NCBI RefSeq assembly: GCF_001571285.1
Contig: NZ_BCTM01000011.1
Location: forward strand, 1-64,000
Length of the DNA stretch: 64,000 nucleotides
Direction: 5' to 3'
Source of the DNA: Kluyvera cryocrescens NBRC 102467
GTDB taxonomy: Bacteria; Pseudomonadota; Gammaproteobacteria; Enterobacterales; Enterobacteriaceae
The position numbers and the translations under genes are program-made. The stretch's first letter is position 1. Each line of letters begins with the position of its first letter. Shown piece by piece: positions 29,717-39,374 of this stretch. The notes beneath the pieces were generated by a model, which saw only the letters and a program-made list of their open reading frames with translations, made no database searches and was not told the DNA's origin.

Positions 29717-29740
29717 GCCGTCAGAACCTGCTCTGACGGC
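29717..29740 (-). terminator. Terminator after araBAD
   Basis: GCCGTCAGA (29717-29725) and TCTGACGGC (29732-29740) form a perfect 9-bp stem directly after the araD stop; on the minus strand it is followed by ATAACAATCTATTTTT. It separates the ara operon from the unknown gene downstream. Confidence 0.65.
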
Positions 29741-29746
29741 CATAAT

Positions 29747-30442
29747 TTACTGCCCGTAATAAGCCTTTTCCCCGTGCTTACGCAGGTAGTGTTTGTCCAA
29801 CAACGTCTTTTGCATATCCGGTAGCTCTGGTGCCAACTGGCGGCAGAAGATGCCCATATAGGCAATTTCTTCCAGTACGATGGCGTTATGCACCGCATCT
29901 TCGGCACTTTTTCCCCAGGCGAACGGGCCGTGGGAATGGACCAGCACGCCGGGCATTTGCGCCGGGTCAATGCCGTTTTGCCGGAAGGTTTCGACGATCA
30001 CCGCACCGGTTTCCCATTCGTAATCACCGTTGATTTCCGCGTCGGTCATCAGGCGAGTACAAGGAACAGCGCCGTAGAAATAGTCGGCGTGAGTGGTGCC
30101 GGTTGCTGGAATAGATTGCCCGGCCTGCGCCCAGATGGTCGCATGGCGCGAGTGGGTGTGAACGATACCGCCGAGCGTGGGAAATGCTTGATACAGCAGG
30201 CGGTGGGTTGGGGTATCCGACGAGGGCTTTTTCTTGCCTTCAACTACTTCACCCGTTTCGAGGCTCACGACCACCATATCATCGGCGGTCATCACGCTAT
30301 AGTCGACGCCGGAGGGTTTGATCACCAATACGCCGCGTTCGCGATCGACGGCGCTGACGTTGCCCCAGGTTAAGGTGACCAGGTTGTGTCTGGGCAGCGC
30401 CAGATTGGCTTCCAACACCTGGCGTTTAAGATCGTCTAACAT
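29747..30442 (-). CDS. araD: L-ribulose-5-phosphate 4-epimerase
   Basis: A 231-residue class II aldolase-like epimerase, same length as E. coli AraD, that converts L-ribulose 5-phosphate to D-xylulose 5-phosphate, the exit of arabinose catabolism into the pentose phosphate pathway. Zinc ligands are in [11 protein letters not shown] and [18 protein letters not shown] and KPSGVDY are phosphate-binding loops. Last gene of araBAD, separated from araA by a 74-bp interval with a repeat hairpin. Confidence 0.96.
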   Translation of the reverse strand: MLDDLKRQVLEANLALPRHNLVTLTWGNVSAVDRERGVLVIKPSGVDYSVMTADDMVVVSLETGEVVEGKKKPSSDTPTHRLLYQAFPTLGGIVHTHSRHATIWAQAGQSIPATGTTHADYFYGAVPCTRLMTDAEINGDYEWETGAVIVETFRQNGIDPAQMPGVLVHSHGPFAWGKSAEDAVHNAIVLEEIAYMGIFCRQLAPELPDMQKTLLDKHYLRKHGEKAYYGQ

Positions 30443-30476
30443 GGTTTGCTCCGTGTTTCAGTTTCCTTTACCCCGG

Positions 30477-30497
30477 CCCTCTCCCTGAAGGAGAGGG
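30477..30497. repeat. Repeat hairpin between araA and araD
   Basis: CCCTCTCC (30477-30484) and GGAGAGGG (30490-30497) form a perfect 8-bp stem around CTGAA, followed by a G-rich run. This is a common enterobacterial intergenic palindrome. In E. coli a palindromic region at the same junction affects the stability of the araBA part of the message. Confidence 0.65.
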
Positions 30498-30516
30498 GGA
30501 GGGGAAAGGAAGCTTC

Positions 30517-32019
30517 TTAGCGTTTTGACCCGTAATACACTTCGTTCCAGCGCAGTGCGTCTTTGAACGCCGGCAGGCGGGTATCGTTGTCGATGACGGC
30601 GATTTCGATATCGTGCAGTTCAGCGAACTGGCGCATATCGTCCAGCGTTAGCGCATGGCTAAACACGGTGTGGTGCGCGCCGCCGGCAATGATCCACGCC
30701 TCAGAGGCGGTTTCCAGATTCGGATGTGCTTTCCACAGGGCGTTAGCCACCGGCAGCTTCGGCAGATTGTGCGGGGTTTTCACCGTTTCGATGGTATTGA
30801 CCAGCAGGCGGTAGCGGTCGCCAAGATCGATCATGCTCGCGACGATTGCCGGTCCCGTCTGGGTGTTGAAGATCAGACGTGCCGGATCGGCTTTGCCGCC
30901 GATGCCCAAGGGCTGCACGTCAAGCAGCGGTTTATCTTCAACCGCGATGGACGGGCAGACTTCCAGCATGTGCGAACCGAGCACCAGATCGTTCCCACCG
31001 TCGAAGTGGTAGGTGTAGTCTTCCATAAATGAGGTGCCGCCCTGTAGACCGGTCGACATCACTTTCATAATGCGAAGCAGGGCGGCAGTTTTCCAGTCGC
31101 CTTCGCCCGCAAAGCCGTAGCCCTGCTGCATCAGGCGCTGCACGGCGAGACCCGGGAGCTGCTTCAGGCCGTGCAAATCTTCAAAGGTGGTGGTGAAAGC
31201 GTGGAAACCGCCTTCTTCGAGGAAGCGTTTCATCCCCAGCTCGATGCGCGCGGCGTCTAACACGTTCTGGCGTTTGTCGCCGTGGATCTGCGCGGCAGGC
31301 GTCAGGCGATAGCGGCTTTCATATTCATCAACCAGTGCGCTGATTTCACCGTCGGTCACGGCGTTGACCACCTGTACCAGATCGCCAACGGCCCAGGTAT
31401 TGACTGAGAAGCCAAATTTAATCTGCGCCGCGACTTTATCGCCGTCGGTCACTGCCACTTCGCGCATGTTGTCGCCGAAGCGGCACACTTTCAGCTGGCG
31501 GGTATCCAGTTTCGATACGGCCTGACGCATCCAGTCGCCGATGCGCTCCTGCGCGCGTTTTTCCTGCCAGTGGCCGGTCACGACGCTGTGCTGCTGGCGC
31601 ATACGCGCGCCGATAAAGCCGAATTCGCGGCCGCCGTGCGCGGTTTGGTTAAGGTTCATAAAGTCCATATCAATACTGTCCCAAGGCAGGGAGGCATTGA
31701 ACTGGGTGTGGAACTGCAGCAGCGGTTTGTTGAGCTGGGTCAGGCCGTTGATCCACATCTTCGCCGGGGAGAAGGTGTGCAGCCAGACAACCATGCCGGC
31801 ACATTTGTTATCGTAGTTGGCATCGCGGCAAATTGCGGTGATCTCATCCGGGCGCGTCCCCAGCGGTTTGAGCACCAGTTTACACGGCAACTTGGCTTCG
31901 GCATTTAAGGCATTAACCACGTGTTCTGCGTGCTGCGTCACCTGGCGCAGGGTTTCAGCGCCATACAGATGCTGGCTGCCAATGACAAACCACACTTCAT
32001 AATTATCAAAAACGGTCAT
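30517..32019 (-). CDS. araA: L-arabinose isomerase
   Basis: A 500-residue manganese-dependent isomerase of L-arabinose to L-ribulose, same length as E. coli AraA. The start at 32019 gives [20 protein letters not shown]; the longer frame to 32115 runs into araB and is not used. Catalytic and metal residues lie in [28 protein letters not shown] and the C-terminal [12 protein letters not shown]. It lies 11 bp behind araB. Confidence 0.97.
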   Translation of the reverse strand: MTVFDNYEVWFVIGSQHLYGAETLRQVTQHAEHVVNALNAEAKLPCKLVLKPLGTRPDEITAICRDANYDNKCAGMVVWLHTFSPAKMWINGLTQLNKPLLQFHTQFNASLPWDSIDMDFMNLNQTAHGGREFGFIGARMRQQHSVVTGHWQEKRAQERIGDWMRQAVSKLDTRQLKVCRFGDNMREVAVTDGDKVAAQIKFGFSVNTWAVGDLVQVVNAVTDGEISALVDEYESRYRLTPAAQIHGDKRQNVLDAARIELGMKRFLEEGGFHAFTTTFEDLHGLKQLPGLAVQRLMQQGYGFAGEGDWKTAALLRIMKVMSTGLQGGTSFMEDYTYHFDGGNDLVLGSHMLEVCPSIAVEDKPLLDVQPLGIGGKADPARLIFNTQTGPAIVASMIDLGDRYRLLVNTIETVKTPHNLPKLPVANALWKAHPNLETASEAWIIAGGAHHTVFSHALTLDDMRQFAELHDIEIAVIDNDTRLPAFKDALRWNEVYYGSKR

Positions 32020-32030
32020 AGTCGTATCCT

Positions 32031-33737
32031 TTAATGAGTCAACGCTGCAGGGGAAGTGGCGGTTTTTTCCGACGAAGCAGCAGGAAGATAATGGTGTTCG
32101 GCGCTGGTGGCCCATTGCTGGTAGCGCTGGTAGAGCTGTTCAAAGCGCTGAGCTTGCGCAGGCTGAGGTTGTAGCGTGTGTTCGACGCGGCTGGCCATCT
32201 GCCGCTGAGCCGCAGGAATATCGTCATGCACGCGTGCGGCGACGGCGGCGAAAATCGCGGCGCCCAGTGCGCAGCACTGATCGGAGGCGACAATCTGCAG
32301 CGGACGGTTGAGCACGTCGCAGCAGGCCTGCATGATGACGCGGTTTTTACGGGCGATACCGCCCAGCGCCATCACGTTATTGACCGGGATGCCCTGCTCG
32401 GTGAAGCACTCCATAATGGCGCGGGCGCCAAAGGCGGTGGCGGCAATCAGCCCGCCAAACAGCGCTGGAGCATCGGTTGCCAGATTTAAATCGGTGATTA
32501 CGCCTTTCAGGCGCTGGTTAGCGTTCGGCGTTCGGCGACCGTTAAACCAGTCGAGCACCACCGGCAGGTGGTCGAGAGACGGATTGCTGGCCCACGCTGC
32601 AGTAAGCGCCGGCAGCAGCTGTTTCTGGCTGGCTTTGATCTGCTCTTTAAGTTCAGGATGCTGGGCGGCGAGCTGTTCCAGCGGCCAGCCGAGCACGCGG
32701 CCAAACCAGGCGTAGATATCGCCGAAGGCCGACTGGCCCGCCTCCATACCGATAAAGTTTGGTACCACGCTGCCATCAACCTGGCCGCAGATGCCTTTCA
32801 CCGTGCGCGAGCCAACGCTGTGTTTGTCGGCAATCAGAATGTCGCAGGTCGAGGTGCCAATGACTTTTACCAGCGCGTTTGGCTGTGCACCTGCGCCGAC
32901 CGCCCCCATATGACAGTCGAATGCGCCGCCGGAGATAACCACTTTGGTCGACAGCCCCAGGCGCTCGGCCCAGTCGGCGGTCAGCGTGCCGACGGGAACG
33001 TCCGCGGTCCAGGTATCGCCAAACAGCGGGCAGGGCAAATGTTGATTAAGAATCGGGTCAAGTTCGTCGAAGAATGAGGCCGGTGGCAGGCCGCCCCAGC
33101 TTTCATGCCACAAGGATTTATGCCCGGCGCTACAGCGACCGCGGCGAATATCCTGCGGGCGAGTGGTGCCAGAGAGCAGCGCGGGAACCCAATCGCATAG
33201 CTCAATCCACGATGCGGCCGCCTGCGCGACGGCGCGGTCTTCGCGGGTGACGTGGAGGATTTTGGCCCAGAACCATTCGCTGGAGTAAATACCGCCAATG
33301 TAGCGGGAGTAATCTTCTTTTCCCGGCTGGTGGCACAGGCGGGTGATGGCTTCGGCCTCTTCAACTGCAGTATGGTCTTTCCACAGCACGAACATCGCGT
33401 TCGGGTTGTCGGCAAACTCCTCTTTCAACGCCAGCACGTTACCGTCAGCGTCAATCGGCGCGGGCGTTGAGCCGGTACTGTCGACGCCAATGCCGACCAC
33501 ATCCGCACGCTGGGCGCTGGAAAGCTCGGCCAATGCGCCTTTTAGCGCCGCTTCCATCGACTCAATGTAGTCGCGTGGATGATGGCGGAAGCGGTTATTT
33601 GGCGCGTCGCAGAAACGGCCTTCCTGCCAGCGCGGATACCATTCGACGCTGGTCGCGATTTCTTCGCCCGTCGCGCAATCTACTGCCAGGGCGCGTACTG
33701 AATCACTGCCAAAATCGAGGCCAATTGCGATTGCCAT
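32031..33737 (-). CDS. araB: Ribulokinase
   Basis: A 568-residue FGGY-family kinase that phosphorylates L-ribulose at O5. The start at 33737 gives [21 protein letters not shown]; the frame upstream to 33848 covers AraC binding sites and is not coding. ATP-binding and substrate motifs include [20 protein letters not shown] and [10 protein letters not shown]. First gene of araBAD, driven from the divergent ara control region. The C-terminal tail differs from E. coli, as is usual. Confidence 0.96.
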   Translation of the reverse strand: MAIAIGLDFGSDSVRALAVDCATGEEIATSVEWYPRWQEGRFCDAPNNRFRHHPRDYIESMEAALKGALAELSSAQRADVVGIGVDSTGSTPAPIDADGNVLALKEEFADNPNAMFVLWKDHTAVEEAEAITRLCHQPGKEDYSRYIGGIYSSEWFWAKILHVTREDRAVAQAAASWIELCDWVPALLSGTTRPQDIRRGRCSAGHKSLWHESWGGLPPASFFDELDPILNQHLPCPLFGDTWTADVPVGTLTADWAERLGLSTKVVISGGAFDCHMGAVGAGAQPNALVKVIGTSTCDILIADKHSVGSRTVKGICGQVDGSVVPNFIGMEAGQSAFGDIYAWFGRVLGWPLEQLAAQHPELKEQIKASQKQLLPALTAAWASNPSLDHLPVVLDWFNGRRTPNANQRLKGVITDLNLATDAPALFGGLIAATAFGARAIMECFTEQGIPVNNVMALGGIARKNRVIMQACCDVLNRPLQIVASDQCCALGAAIFAAVAARVHDDIPAAQRQMASRVEHTLQPQPAQAQRFEQLYQRYQQWATSAEHHYLPAASSEKTATSPAALTH

Positions 33738-33773
33738 CGTGTTACTCCATCTCAAAGAAAACGTGATAGTGAA

Positions 33774-33803
33774 ACAGTAGATATCTCCGCTAAAAACCGT
33801 CAG
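33774..33803 (-). promoter_or_regulatory. araBAD promoter
   Basis: On the minus strand, CTGACG (33798-33803) as -35 and TACTGT (33774-33779) as -10 with an 18-bp spacer match the E. coli pBAD elements. The -35 overlaps the AraC site araI2, as required for AraC activation. Confidence 0.85.
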
Positions 33804-33837
33804 GCAGGAACCGCTAATCTTATGGATGATCTTGCTG
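33800..33837 (-). promoter_or_regulatory. AraC sites araI1 and araI2
   Basis: Two 17-bp AraC half sites in direct repeat with 4 bp between: araI1 CAGCAAGATCATCCATA (33821-33837) and araI2 TAGCGGTTCCTGCCTGA (33800-33816), both read on the minus strand. They keep the E. coli order and 21-bp period. Confidence 0.9.
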
Positions 33838-33847
33838 TGACCTCTCA

Positions 33848-33900
33848 AAGTGTGACGCCGTGCAAATAATCAATGTGGACTTTTCTGCCGTCTTTATAGA
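33848..33900. promoter_or_regulatory. CRP site and araC promoter/araO1 region
   Basis: TGTGA-N6-GCAAA (33851-33866) equals the E. coli ara CRP site (the flanking AAAGTGTGACGCCGTGCAAA is identical). The following sequence to TATAGA (33895-33900) is nearly identical to the E. coli araO1 and pC region. The rest of the 337-bp interval up to araC holds the araO2-like site and no gene. Confidence 0.8.
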
Positions 33901-34030
33901 CACTTCAGTTGTTGTCCTGAGTGCGGCTCTTTCCCGGGCTAATTCTCTAAGTGCCTTGAAATAACGGGGTTGCCAGCAGCGCTGGTACGGATGCTGATTG
34001 ATGGCTGCAGCCGCAAGGATAAAAAGCAGA

Positions 34031-34047
34031 TATGGATAATTGGTTTC
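34031..34047. promoter_or_regulatory. Distal AraC site araO2
   Basis: TATGGATAATTGGTTTC resembles E. coli araO2 and has the same TATGGAT core and orientation as araI1. The two TATGGAT cores start exactly 210 bp apart (33821 and 34031), the spacing that in E. coli lets one AraC dimer hold a repression loop. Confidence 0.8.
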
Positions 34048-34074
34048 TTAAAATATCAATGAGGGGGAGCTGAA

Positions 34075-34920
34075 ATGGCTGAAATGCAAAACGATCCCCT
34101 GCTGCCCGGCTACTCGTTTAACGCCCATCTGGTGGCAGGATTAACGCCCATTGAGGCCGGGGGATACCTGGACTTTTTCATCGATCGTCCGCTCGGGATG
34201 AAGGGTTTTATTCTGAATATGACGGTGCGCGGTGAAGGGGTCATCGAAAATCAGGGTAAACAGTTTGTTTGTCGGCAGGGGGATATGCTGCTGTTTCCAC
34301 CGGGTGAAATTCATCATTACGGTCGTCACCCTGACGCCAGCGAGTGGTATCACCAGTGGGTCTACTTCCGCCCGCGCGCCTACTGGCACGAATGGCTGAA
34401 CTGGCCGGCTATCGTGGCGCAAACCGGTTTTTATCGTCCGGATGAGGCGCATCAGGCTGAAATCGCCAGCCTGTTTAACAAAATCATCGAGGCCGGGCAG
34501 GGCGTGGGACGTTATTCGGAGCTGTTGGCTATCAATTTGCTGGAGCAACTGCTGCTTCGCCGTATGGAAGCGATTAACGAATCGCTGCACCCACCGATGG
34601 ACAACCGGGTGCGGGATGCTTGCCAGTATATCAGCGACCATTTGGCGGATAACCACTTTGAAATTGCCAGCGTTGCCCAGCACGTTTGTCTGTCGCCCTC
34701 GCGTTTATCGCACCTGTTCCGCCAGCAGCTTGGCGTGAGCGTGTTGAGCTGGCGTGAAGATCAGCGTATTAGCCAGGCGAAGCTGTTATTGAGCACCACG
34801 CGAATGCCTATTGCCAGCGTCGGACGCAACGTTGGTTTTGAAGATCAGCTTTATTTCTCGCGAGTGTTCAAAAAATGTACCGGCGCCAGCCCGAGTGAAT
34901 TCCGCGCCGGGTGTGAATAA
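34075..34920 (+). CDS. araC: Arabinose operon regulator AraC
   Basis: A 281-residue dual regulator. The N-terminal cupin domain (about 10-165) binds arabinose and dimerises; the N-terminal arm ([15 protein letters not shown]) is the light-switch element. The C-terminal domain (about 175-281) has two HTH motifs ([21 protein letters not shown] and [23 protein letters not shown]). It lacks about eleven C-terminal residues of the 292-residue E. coli protein, outside the DNA-binding core. Divergent from araBAD, start supported by GAGGGGGAG. Confidence 0.95.
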   Translation: MAEMQNDPLLPGYSFNAHLVAGLTPIEAGGYLDFFIDRPLGMKGFILNMTVRGEGVIENQGKQFVCRQGDMLLFPPGEIHHYGRHPDASEWYHQWVYFRPRAYWHEWLNWPAIVAQTGFYRPDEAHQAEIASLFNKIIEAGQGVGRYSELLAINLLEQLLLRRMEAINESLHPPMDNRVRDACQYISDHLADNHFEIASVAQHVCLSPSRLSHLFRQQLGVSVLSWREDQRISQAKLLLSTTRMPIASVGRNVGFEDQLYFSRVFKKCTGASPSEFRAGCE

Positions 34921-35049
34921 AAAGTAAAGAAAAGGAAATGCGCTGTGTCGGCTTTTGTCTTTGCCAGTAAACTCTATAGACAATTGAAGGCTTGACGATG
35001 CGGGGAACGCTCCGGAGAATCCCTGCTTCGTTTTCAAACCGGGCACACT

Positions 35050-35817
35050 ATGCAAGAACTGCTGGAACACTTTATTACGCAATCCACGACCTATTCGCTG
35101 ATTGCGGTGGCGCTGGTCGCGTTTTTGGAATCACTGGCATTGGTTGGCTTGATTTTGCCGGGCACCGTGATGATGGCGGGACTGGGCGCGCTGATCGGTA
35201 GCGGTGAGGTGAATTTCTGGCAAGCATGGTTGGTCGGGATAATAGGCTGCCTGCTCGGCGATTGGATCTCATTCTGGCTGGGATGGCGTTTTAAAAAGCC
35301 GCTGCATCGCTGGTCTTTTATGAAGAAAAACCGCGCGCTGCTGGATAAGACCGAGCACGCGCTGCATCAGCACAGCATGATTACCATTCTGATAGGCCGC
35401 TTTGTGGGGCCAACGCGGCCACTGGTGCCCATGGTTGCCGGGATGCTCGACCTGCCGGTCGCCAAATTTATCACGCCGAATATTATCGGCTGCGTGCTGT
35501 GGCCGCCGCTGTACTTCCTGCCGGGTATTTTGGCCGGGGCGGCTATTGATATTCCTGCCGATGAAAATAGCGCGGGTTTTAAATGGCTGCTGTTGGCGGC
35601 GGCGCTGCTGCTGTGGGTGGGCGGCTGGCTGTGCTGGCGTTTGTGGCGTAGCGCGAGTCAAAGCCATGATCGCCTGAGCGCGTATTTACCGCGGCAACGC
35701 TTATTGTTGTTGGCTCCGCTCGTGACGGGTGTCGCCGTGGTGGCGCTGGTGAGCGTGATTCGTCACCCGCTGATGCCGGTGTATATCGATATTTTACGTA
35801 AGGTTGTCGGCCTGTAA
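35050..35817 (+). CDS. yabI: DedA family inner membrane protein YabI
   Basis: A 255-residue integral membrane protein of the DedA family (FLESLALVGLILPGTVMMAGLGALIG, GRFVGPTRPLVPMVAGM). DedA proteins are thought to move lipid carriers such as undecaprenyl phosphate or phospholipids, with acidic and arginine residues in re-entrant loops; the E, D and R residues of those loops are present. Same place (araC-yabI-thiQ) and length as in E. coli (254). It has its own short upstream interval and ends at a REP hairpin. Confidence 0.93.
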   Translation: MQELLEHFITQSTTYSLIAVALVAFLESLALVGLILPGTVMMAGLGALIGSGEVNFWQAWLVGIIGCLLGDWISFWLGWRFKKPLHRWSFMKKNRALLDKTEHALHQHSMITILIGRFVGPTRPLVPMVAGMLDLPVAKFITPNIIGCVLWPPLYFLPGILAGAAIDIPADENSAGFKWLLLAAALLLWVGGWLCWRLWRSASQSHDRLSAYLPRQRLLLLAPLVTGVAVVALVSVIRHPLMPVYIDILRKVVGL

Positions 35818-35826
35818 TGGGCCGAG

Positions 35827-35855
35827 CGCCGGATAAGCCAACATCTTATCCGGCG
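35827..35855. repeat. REP hairpin between yabI and thiQ
   Basis: CGCCGGATAAG (35827-35837) and CTTATCCGGCG (35845-35855) form a perfect 11-bp stem around CCAACAT. It has the REP core and lies between convergent genes, so it may also end transcription. Confidence 0.8.
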
Positions 35856-35859
35856 GCCG

Positions 35860-36558
35860 TCATGCCTTTATGCCCAGCAGGGCTGAAGCACTGGTGTTGC
35901 CGCTTAGCAGTGCCTGCGTGTCGCCATCCCAGGCGATACGGCCATCGGCAATCACCATCGCCCGCGTGGCAATGCGCGCGGCATCCTCCACGCTGTGCGA
36001 CACCATCAACAACGTTAATTGCTGGCGCTGGCAAACGTCGTCGACCAACTGAAGCATCTCCTGACGAAGCGCCGGGTCGAGCGCAGAAAAAGGCTCATCA
36101 AGCAGCAAAATAGGTTGTTCCCGCACCAAACAACGCGCCAGTGCCGCACGTTGACGCTGGCCGCCGGAAAGCTCGCCGGGTAACCGGTCCATCAGGCTCT
36201 CCAGCCCCATCTGCCCGGCAATAACCTGAATCTTTCGCTGTTGATCGGCTGAAAGCTTCAGGCGTGGGCTCATCCCCAGACCTATGTTCTGACGCACCGT
36301 CAGGTGGCTAAATAGATTGTTCTCCTGGAACAGCATCGATACCGGCCGCTGTGACGGCGGAGTATCCGTATGGATACGGCCTTCCAGCATAATCGTCCCG
36401 CTGGCGGGCGGAAGAAAACCGGCGATCAGATTGAGCAGCGTGGATTTACCCGCCCCGCTGGGCCCGAGGATCGCCACTTTCTCGCCCTGAGCGATCGAGG
36501 TGGTGAAACGCATCGGTAAATGCTCATACAGCCAGGTCACATCATTGAGTTTTAGCAT
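35860..36558 (-). CDS. thiQ: Thiamine ABC transporter ATP-binding protein
   Basis: A 232-residue ABC ATPase for uptake of thiamine and its phosphates. The start at 36558 gives [18 protein letters not shown] as in E. coli. Walker [13 protein letters not shown]-loop FQENNLF, signature [13 protein letters not shown], Walker [13 protein letters not shown] and H-loop SHSVEDA are complete. It overlaps the end of thiP by 17 nt and is last in thiBPQ. Confidence 0.95.
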   Translation of the reverse strand: MLKLNDVTWLYEHLPMRFTTSIAQGEKVAILGPSGAGKSTLLNLIAGFLPPASGTIMLEGRIHTDTPPSQRPVSMLFQENNLFSHLTVRQNIGLGMSPRLKLSADQQRKIQVIAGQMGLESLMDRLPGELSGGQRQRAALARCLVREQPILLLDEPFSALDPALRQEMLQLVDDVCQRQQLTLLMVSHSVEDAARIATRAMVIADGRIAWDGDTQALLSGNTSASALLGIKA

Positions 36559-38152
36559 GGCGTCCGGGTAATTTTTCAATCATGGTAAACAGAGCAAAGC
36601 ACAGCAGAAGCAGAATCAGCGCGGTCACGGCGCCGTCCTGGCTGCGGTAGGCACCAATTTGCTGATAAAGATAAAACGGCAGGGTGCGGAAATTCTCATT
36701 GCCGAACAATGCGACGACACCGAAATCACCAATCGACAGCACGCAGGCAAACGCCAGCGCCTGCGCCAGCGGCCGCTTGAGCGCCCGCAGTTCGACCACG
36801 CGTAGCCGGTTGAAACCGGCCAGCCCCAGCGATTCGCAGAGAATCGTGTAGCGGGCGGTGATGTCGCGCATTGGCGTTTCCAGTACTTTGATGGCATAGG
36901 GCACCGCCATCAGCGCGTTGGTGAAAATCACAATGCCGTCGGCCGATTCCGGCAGGCCAACGGTATTGTTCAGCAGCAGGAAGAAGCCGGTTGCCAGCAC
37001 GATCCCCGGCATCGCCAGAATCAACATTCCGCTTAACTCCATCGCCTGCCCGGCCAGAGGCCGATTGCGCGCCCGCAGTTCGCGGCTGCTCCACAACAGC
37101 ATCATCGTAAGGATGACGCACAGCACGCCGGCGGCGAGGGCGATACGCAGCGATGTACCGACCGCTTGCCATAAAATGGGCTGCTGAAGCACCTGCCACA
37201 GGCTGGCGTTGAGGCCGTCAAACACCACCGCCAGCAGCGGCGGTAGCAGCAGTAACAGCGTGAGTGCAACAAGCAGTGCGTCGCCAATCCGGCTGTGCCA
37301 GCGGTCATCAGGATCGCGCCAGCCGTGGACCTGCGTATTACCGACGGCAATCGCCCGGCTTAAGCGCTGGCTTAACAGCACCAGCGCCAGACAACAGGTC
37401 ATTTGAATGATCGCCAGCATGGCCGCACGTGCAGGGTCGTAATCGAAGTTCAGCGCCTGGTAAATAGCCAGCTCGATCGTGGTGGCGGAAGGCCCGCCGC
37501 CTAGCGATAGCACGGTGGCGAAGCTGGCGAAACAGAGCATAAAAATCAGGGTCGCGATAGGCAGAATCTGCCGCCGCATCCACGGCCATTCAACGTAGCG
37601 GAAGAATGGATAGCCGCGCATGCCTAGCTGGGCAGCAAGCTGCCGCTGCTCGCCGGGGATTTGCTCCAGCGCTTGCAGCAGCAGTCGAGTCGCCATCGGC
37701 ATATTAAAGAACACGTGCGCCAGAAGAATACCCTGTAGGCCGTAGGGCGAGAAATTCCACTGCCAGCCGAGCCACGCGAAAAGCTGTGCCAGCCAGCCCT
37801 GCCGCCCGTAAACGCTCAGAATGCCGAATACCGCGACCAGCACCGGTAAGATCAATGTCATTGCGCATAGGCGCAGCAATAGCAGTCGGCCTGGGAAGCG
37901 ACGCCGATACAGCGCCCGTGCGAGGAAAATGGCTGGGATAACCGACAGCAGCGCCGAAAGAAACGCCTGCCAGAAGGAGAAGCGCACCACGTGCCAGAGG
38001 TAGCTATCACCGAGCAGCGTTGACCATGAGAAATCCGGCGCGTTGAGCCACAACGCCAGAAACGCCGCCAGGGCGACGCCCACCATTAACACAGTGGCCG
38101 TCAGTCCAGGGTAAAGCCAGCGGGGAATTAGCGGCTGGCTGCGCGAAGCCAT
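36542..38152 (-). CDS. thiP: Thiamine ABC transporter permease
   Basis: A 536-residue inner-membrane permease made of two fused Binding-protein-dependent transport domains, each about six helices, with EAA-type loops near [18 protein letters not shown] and [17 protein letters not shown]. It forms the channel for thiamine with ThiQ and ThiB. It overlaps thiB by 25 nt and thiQ by 17 nt, so the operon is tightly coupled. Length is as in E. coli. Confidence 0.95.
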   Translation of the reverse strand: MASRSQPLIPRWLYPGLTATVLMVGVALAAFLALWLNAPDFSWSTLLGDSYLWHVVRFSFWQAFLSALLSVIPAIFLARALYRRRFPGRLLLLRLCAMTLILPVLVAVFGILSVYGRQGWLAQLFAWLGWQWNFSPYGLQGILLAHVFFNMPMATRLLLQALEQIPGEQRQLAAQLGMRGYPFFRYVEWPWMRRQILPIATLIFMLCFASFATVLSLGGGPSATTIELAIYQALNFDYDPARAAMLAIIQMTCCLALVLLSQRLSRAIAVGNTQVHGWRDPDDRWHSRIGDALLVALTLLLLLPPLLAVVFDGLNASLWQVLQQPILWQAVGTSLRIALAAGVLCVILTMMLLWSSRELRARNRPLAGQAMELSGMLILAMPGIVLATGFFLLLNNTVGLPESADGIVIFTNALMAVPYAIKVLETPMRDITARYTILCESLGLAGFNRLRVVELRALKRPLAQALAFACVLSIGDFGVVALFGNENFRTLPFYLYQQIGAYRSQDGAVTALILLLLCFALFTMIEKLPGRHAKTQ

Positions 38153-39111
38153 GCGTTAATCCAGTTTTGACGTTCAGTCGCCACCTGCTGTGGCGTAAAT
38201 TCCAGTGCGGTTTGCGGTTTCACCAGGCTGTTAAAGCCTTCCGGCAGCGTGACCTGGGTAACCGGGTACATCCAGTTGCCGGTCGGGATGGCGTTCTGGA
38301 ACGCTGGGGAGACCATAAAGTTCAGGAATTTATCCGCCAGTTTCTGCTGTTTGCTGGCGGCGGTTTTCGCCGCCACTTCCACCTGCAGATAATGACCTTC
38401 GCTAAAGGCCGCCGCCGCGTAGTTATCTTTCTTCTCTTCGATGATGTGGTACGCCGGCGACGTGGTGTAGCTCAGCACCAGGTCGCTTTCCCCTTTCAGG
38501 AATAGACCGTAGGCTTCGCTCCAGCCTTTGGTGACGGTGACGGTTTTAGCCGCCAGCTTGTGCCAGGCTTCCGGCGCTTTATCACCGTAGACTTTTTGCA
38601 TCCACAGCAGCAGGCCTAAGCCGGGGGTGCTGGTACGCGGATCCTGATAAATCACGCGCCATTTCTGATCGCTTTCCACCAGTTCTTTCAGGCTTTTTGG
38701 TGGGTTTTTCAGTTTGTTTTTATCGTAGACGAAGGCGAAGTAACCGTAGTCGAACGGTACAAAGGTATCGTTAGTCCAGCCGCCCGGGACGCTCACCGCG
38801 CTGGCAGGAACATTGCTTTTGGCAAACAGATTGGTGTCGGTAGCTGCCTGCAGTAGGTTGTTGTCCAGCCCTAACACGACGTCAGCCTTGCTGTTTTTGC
38901 CTTCCATCCGCAGACGGTTCAGCAGTGACACGCCGTCTTCCAGCGCCACGAATTTCAGTTCGCAGTCGCAGTCGGCTTCAAAGGCTTTTTTCACCGCCGG
39001 GCCCGGGCCCCAGTCAGCGGCGAAAGAGTCATAGGTATAAACCGTCAGAACCGGTTTGGCGAAGACGGGAGCGGCCACCAGGACCAGCAGGGGGAGTAAT
39101 TTTTTGAACAC
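38128..39111 (-). CDS. thiB: Thiamine-binding periplasmic protein
   Basis: A 327-residue periplasmic binding protein (TbpA) for thiamine, thiamine phosphate and diphosphate. An 18-residue signal peptide (MFKKLLPLLVLVAAPVFA) precedes KPVLTVYTYDSFAADWGPGP. The start codon is GTG at 39111, as in E. coli. First gene of thiBPQ, under the TPP riboswitch at 39154-39314. Confidence 0.95.
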   Translation of the reverse strand: MFKKLLPLLVLVAAPVFAKPVLTVYTYDSFAADWGPGPAVKKAFEADCDCELKFVALEDGVSLLNRLRMEGKNSKADVVLGLDNNLLQAATDTNLFAKSNVPASAVSVPGGWTNDTFVPFDYGYFAFVYDKNKLKNPPKSLKELVESDQKWRVIYQDPRTSTPGLGLLLWMQKVYGDKAPEAWHKLAAKTVTVTKGWSEAYGLFLKGESDLVLSYTTSPAYHIIEEKKDNYAAAAFSEGHYLQVEVAAKTAASKQQKLADKFLNFMVSPAFQNAIPTGNWMYPVTQVTLPEGFNSLVKPQTALEFTPQQVATERQNWINAWLRAASR

Positions 39112-39153
39112 TTTGCACCTTTAGTATATTGGTGGCAAAGGATTTTGAGTGAG

Positions 39154-39314
39154 CCTCAAATCCCTTCGCCGGGATTATCCGGATCAGGTTCGACGGGTAT
39201 TATCTCAGCCCATACGCTTCATCCTTCGAGCTGCCTCTGCGTTGGCTGCACTCGTTCGCCGCCTTGATGCAACTCAAATGATGTCGTGTATGCTTTTTTA
39301 GCACCCCGTTGAGA
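39154..39314 (-). ncRNA. TPP riboswitch (SroA leader) of thiBPQ with an extended P3 arm
   Basis: Read on the minus strand, CTCAACGGGGTGC opens the aptamer, CTGAGAT (complement near 39211-39217), AATACCC, GAACCTGATC and GGATAATCCCGGCGAAGGGA follow, and TTTGAGG closes stem P1 with CTCAA. All core parts of the TPP (THI-box) aptamer are present. Between GGGGTGC and GGGCTGAGAT lie about 90 nt where E. coli SroA has only a short loop. The insert can form a long arm: CATAC with GTATG, CATC with GATG, and TTTGAGTTGC with GCAGCTCGAA by G-U wobble. In E. coli the switch controls thiBPQ by TPP. Confidence 0.88.
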
Positions 39315-39374
39315 ACGGCACATTGTAATGATTACGTGAATAAATCAAAAGCCTTAAGCGTTATCCAGTCGGTT

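Noticed and set aside
28803-29746. Integration site or mobile-element ends around the orphan gene
   Set aside because: I found no direct repeats, tRNA gene, integrase or transposase; only short imperfect repeats near 28870-28900.
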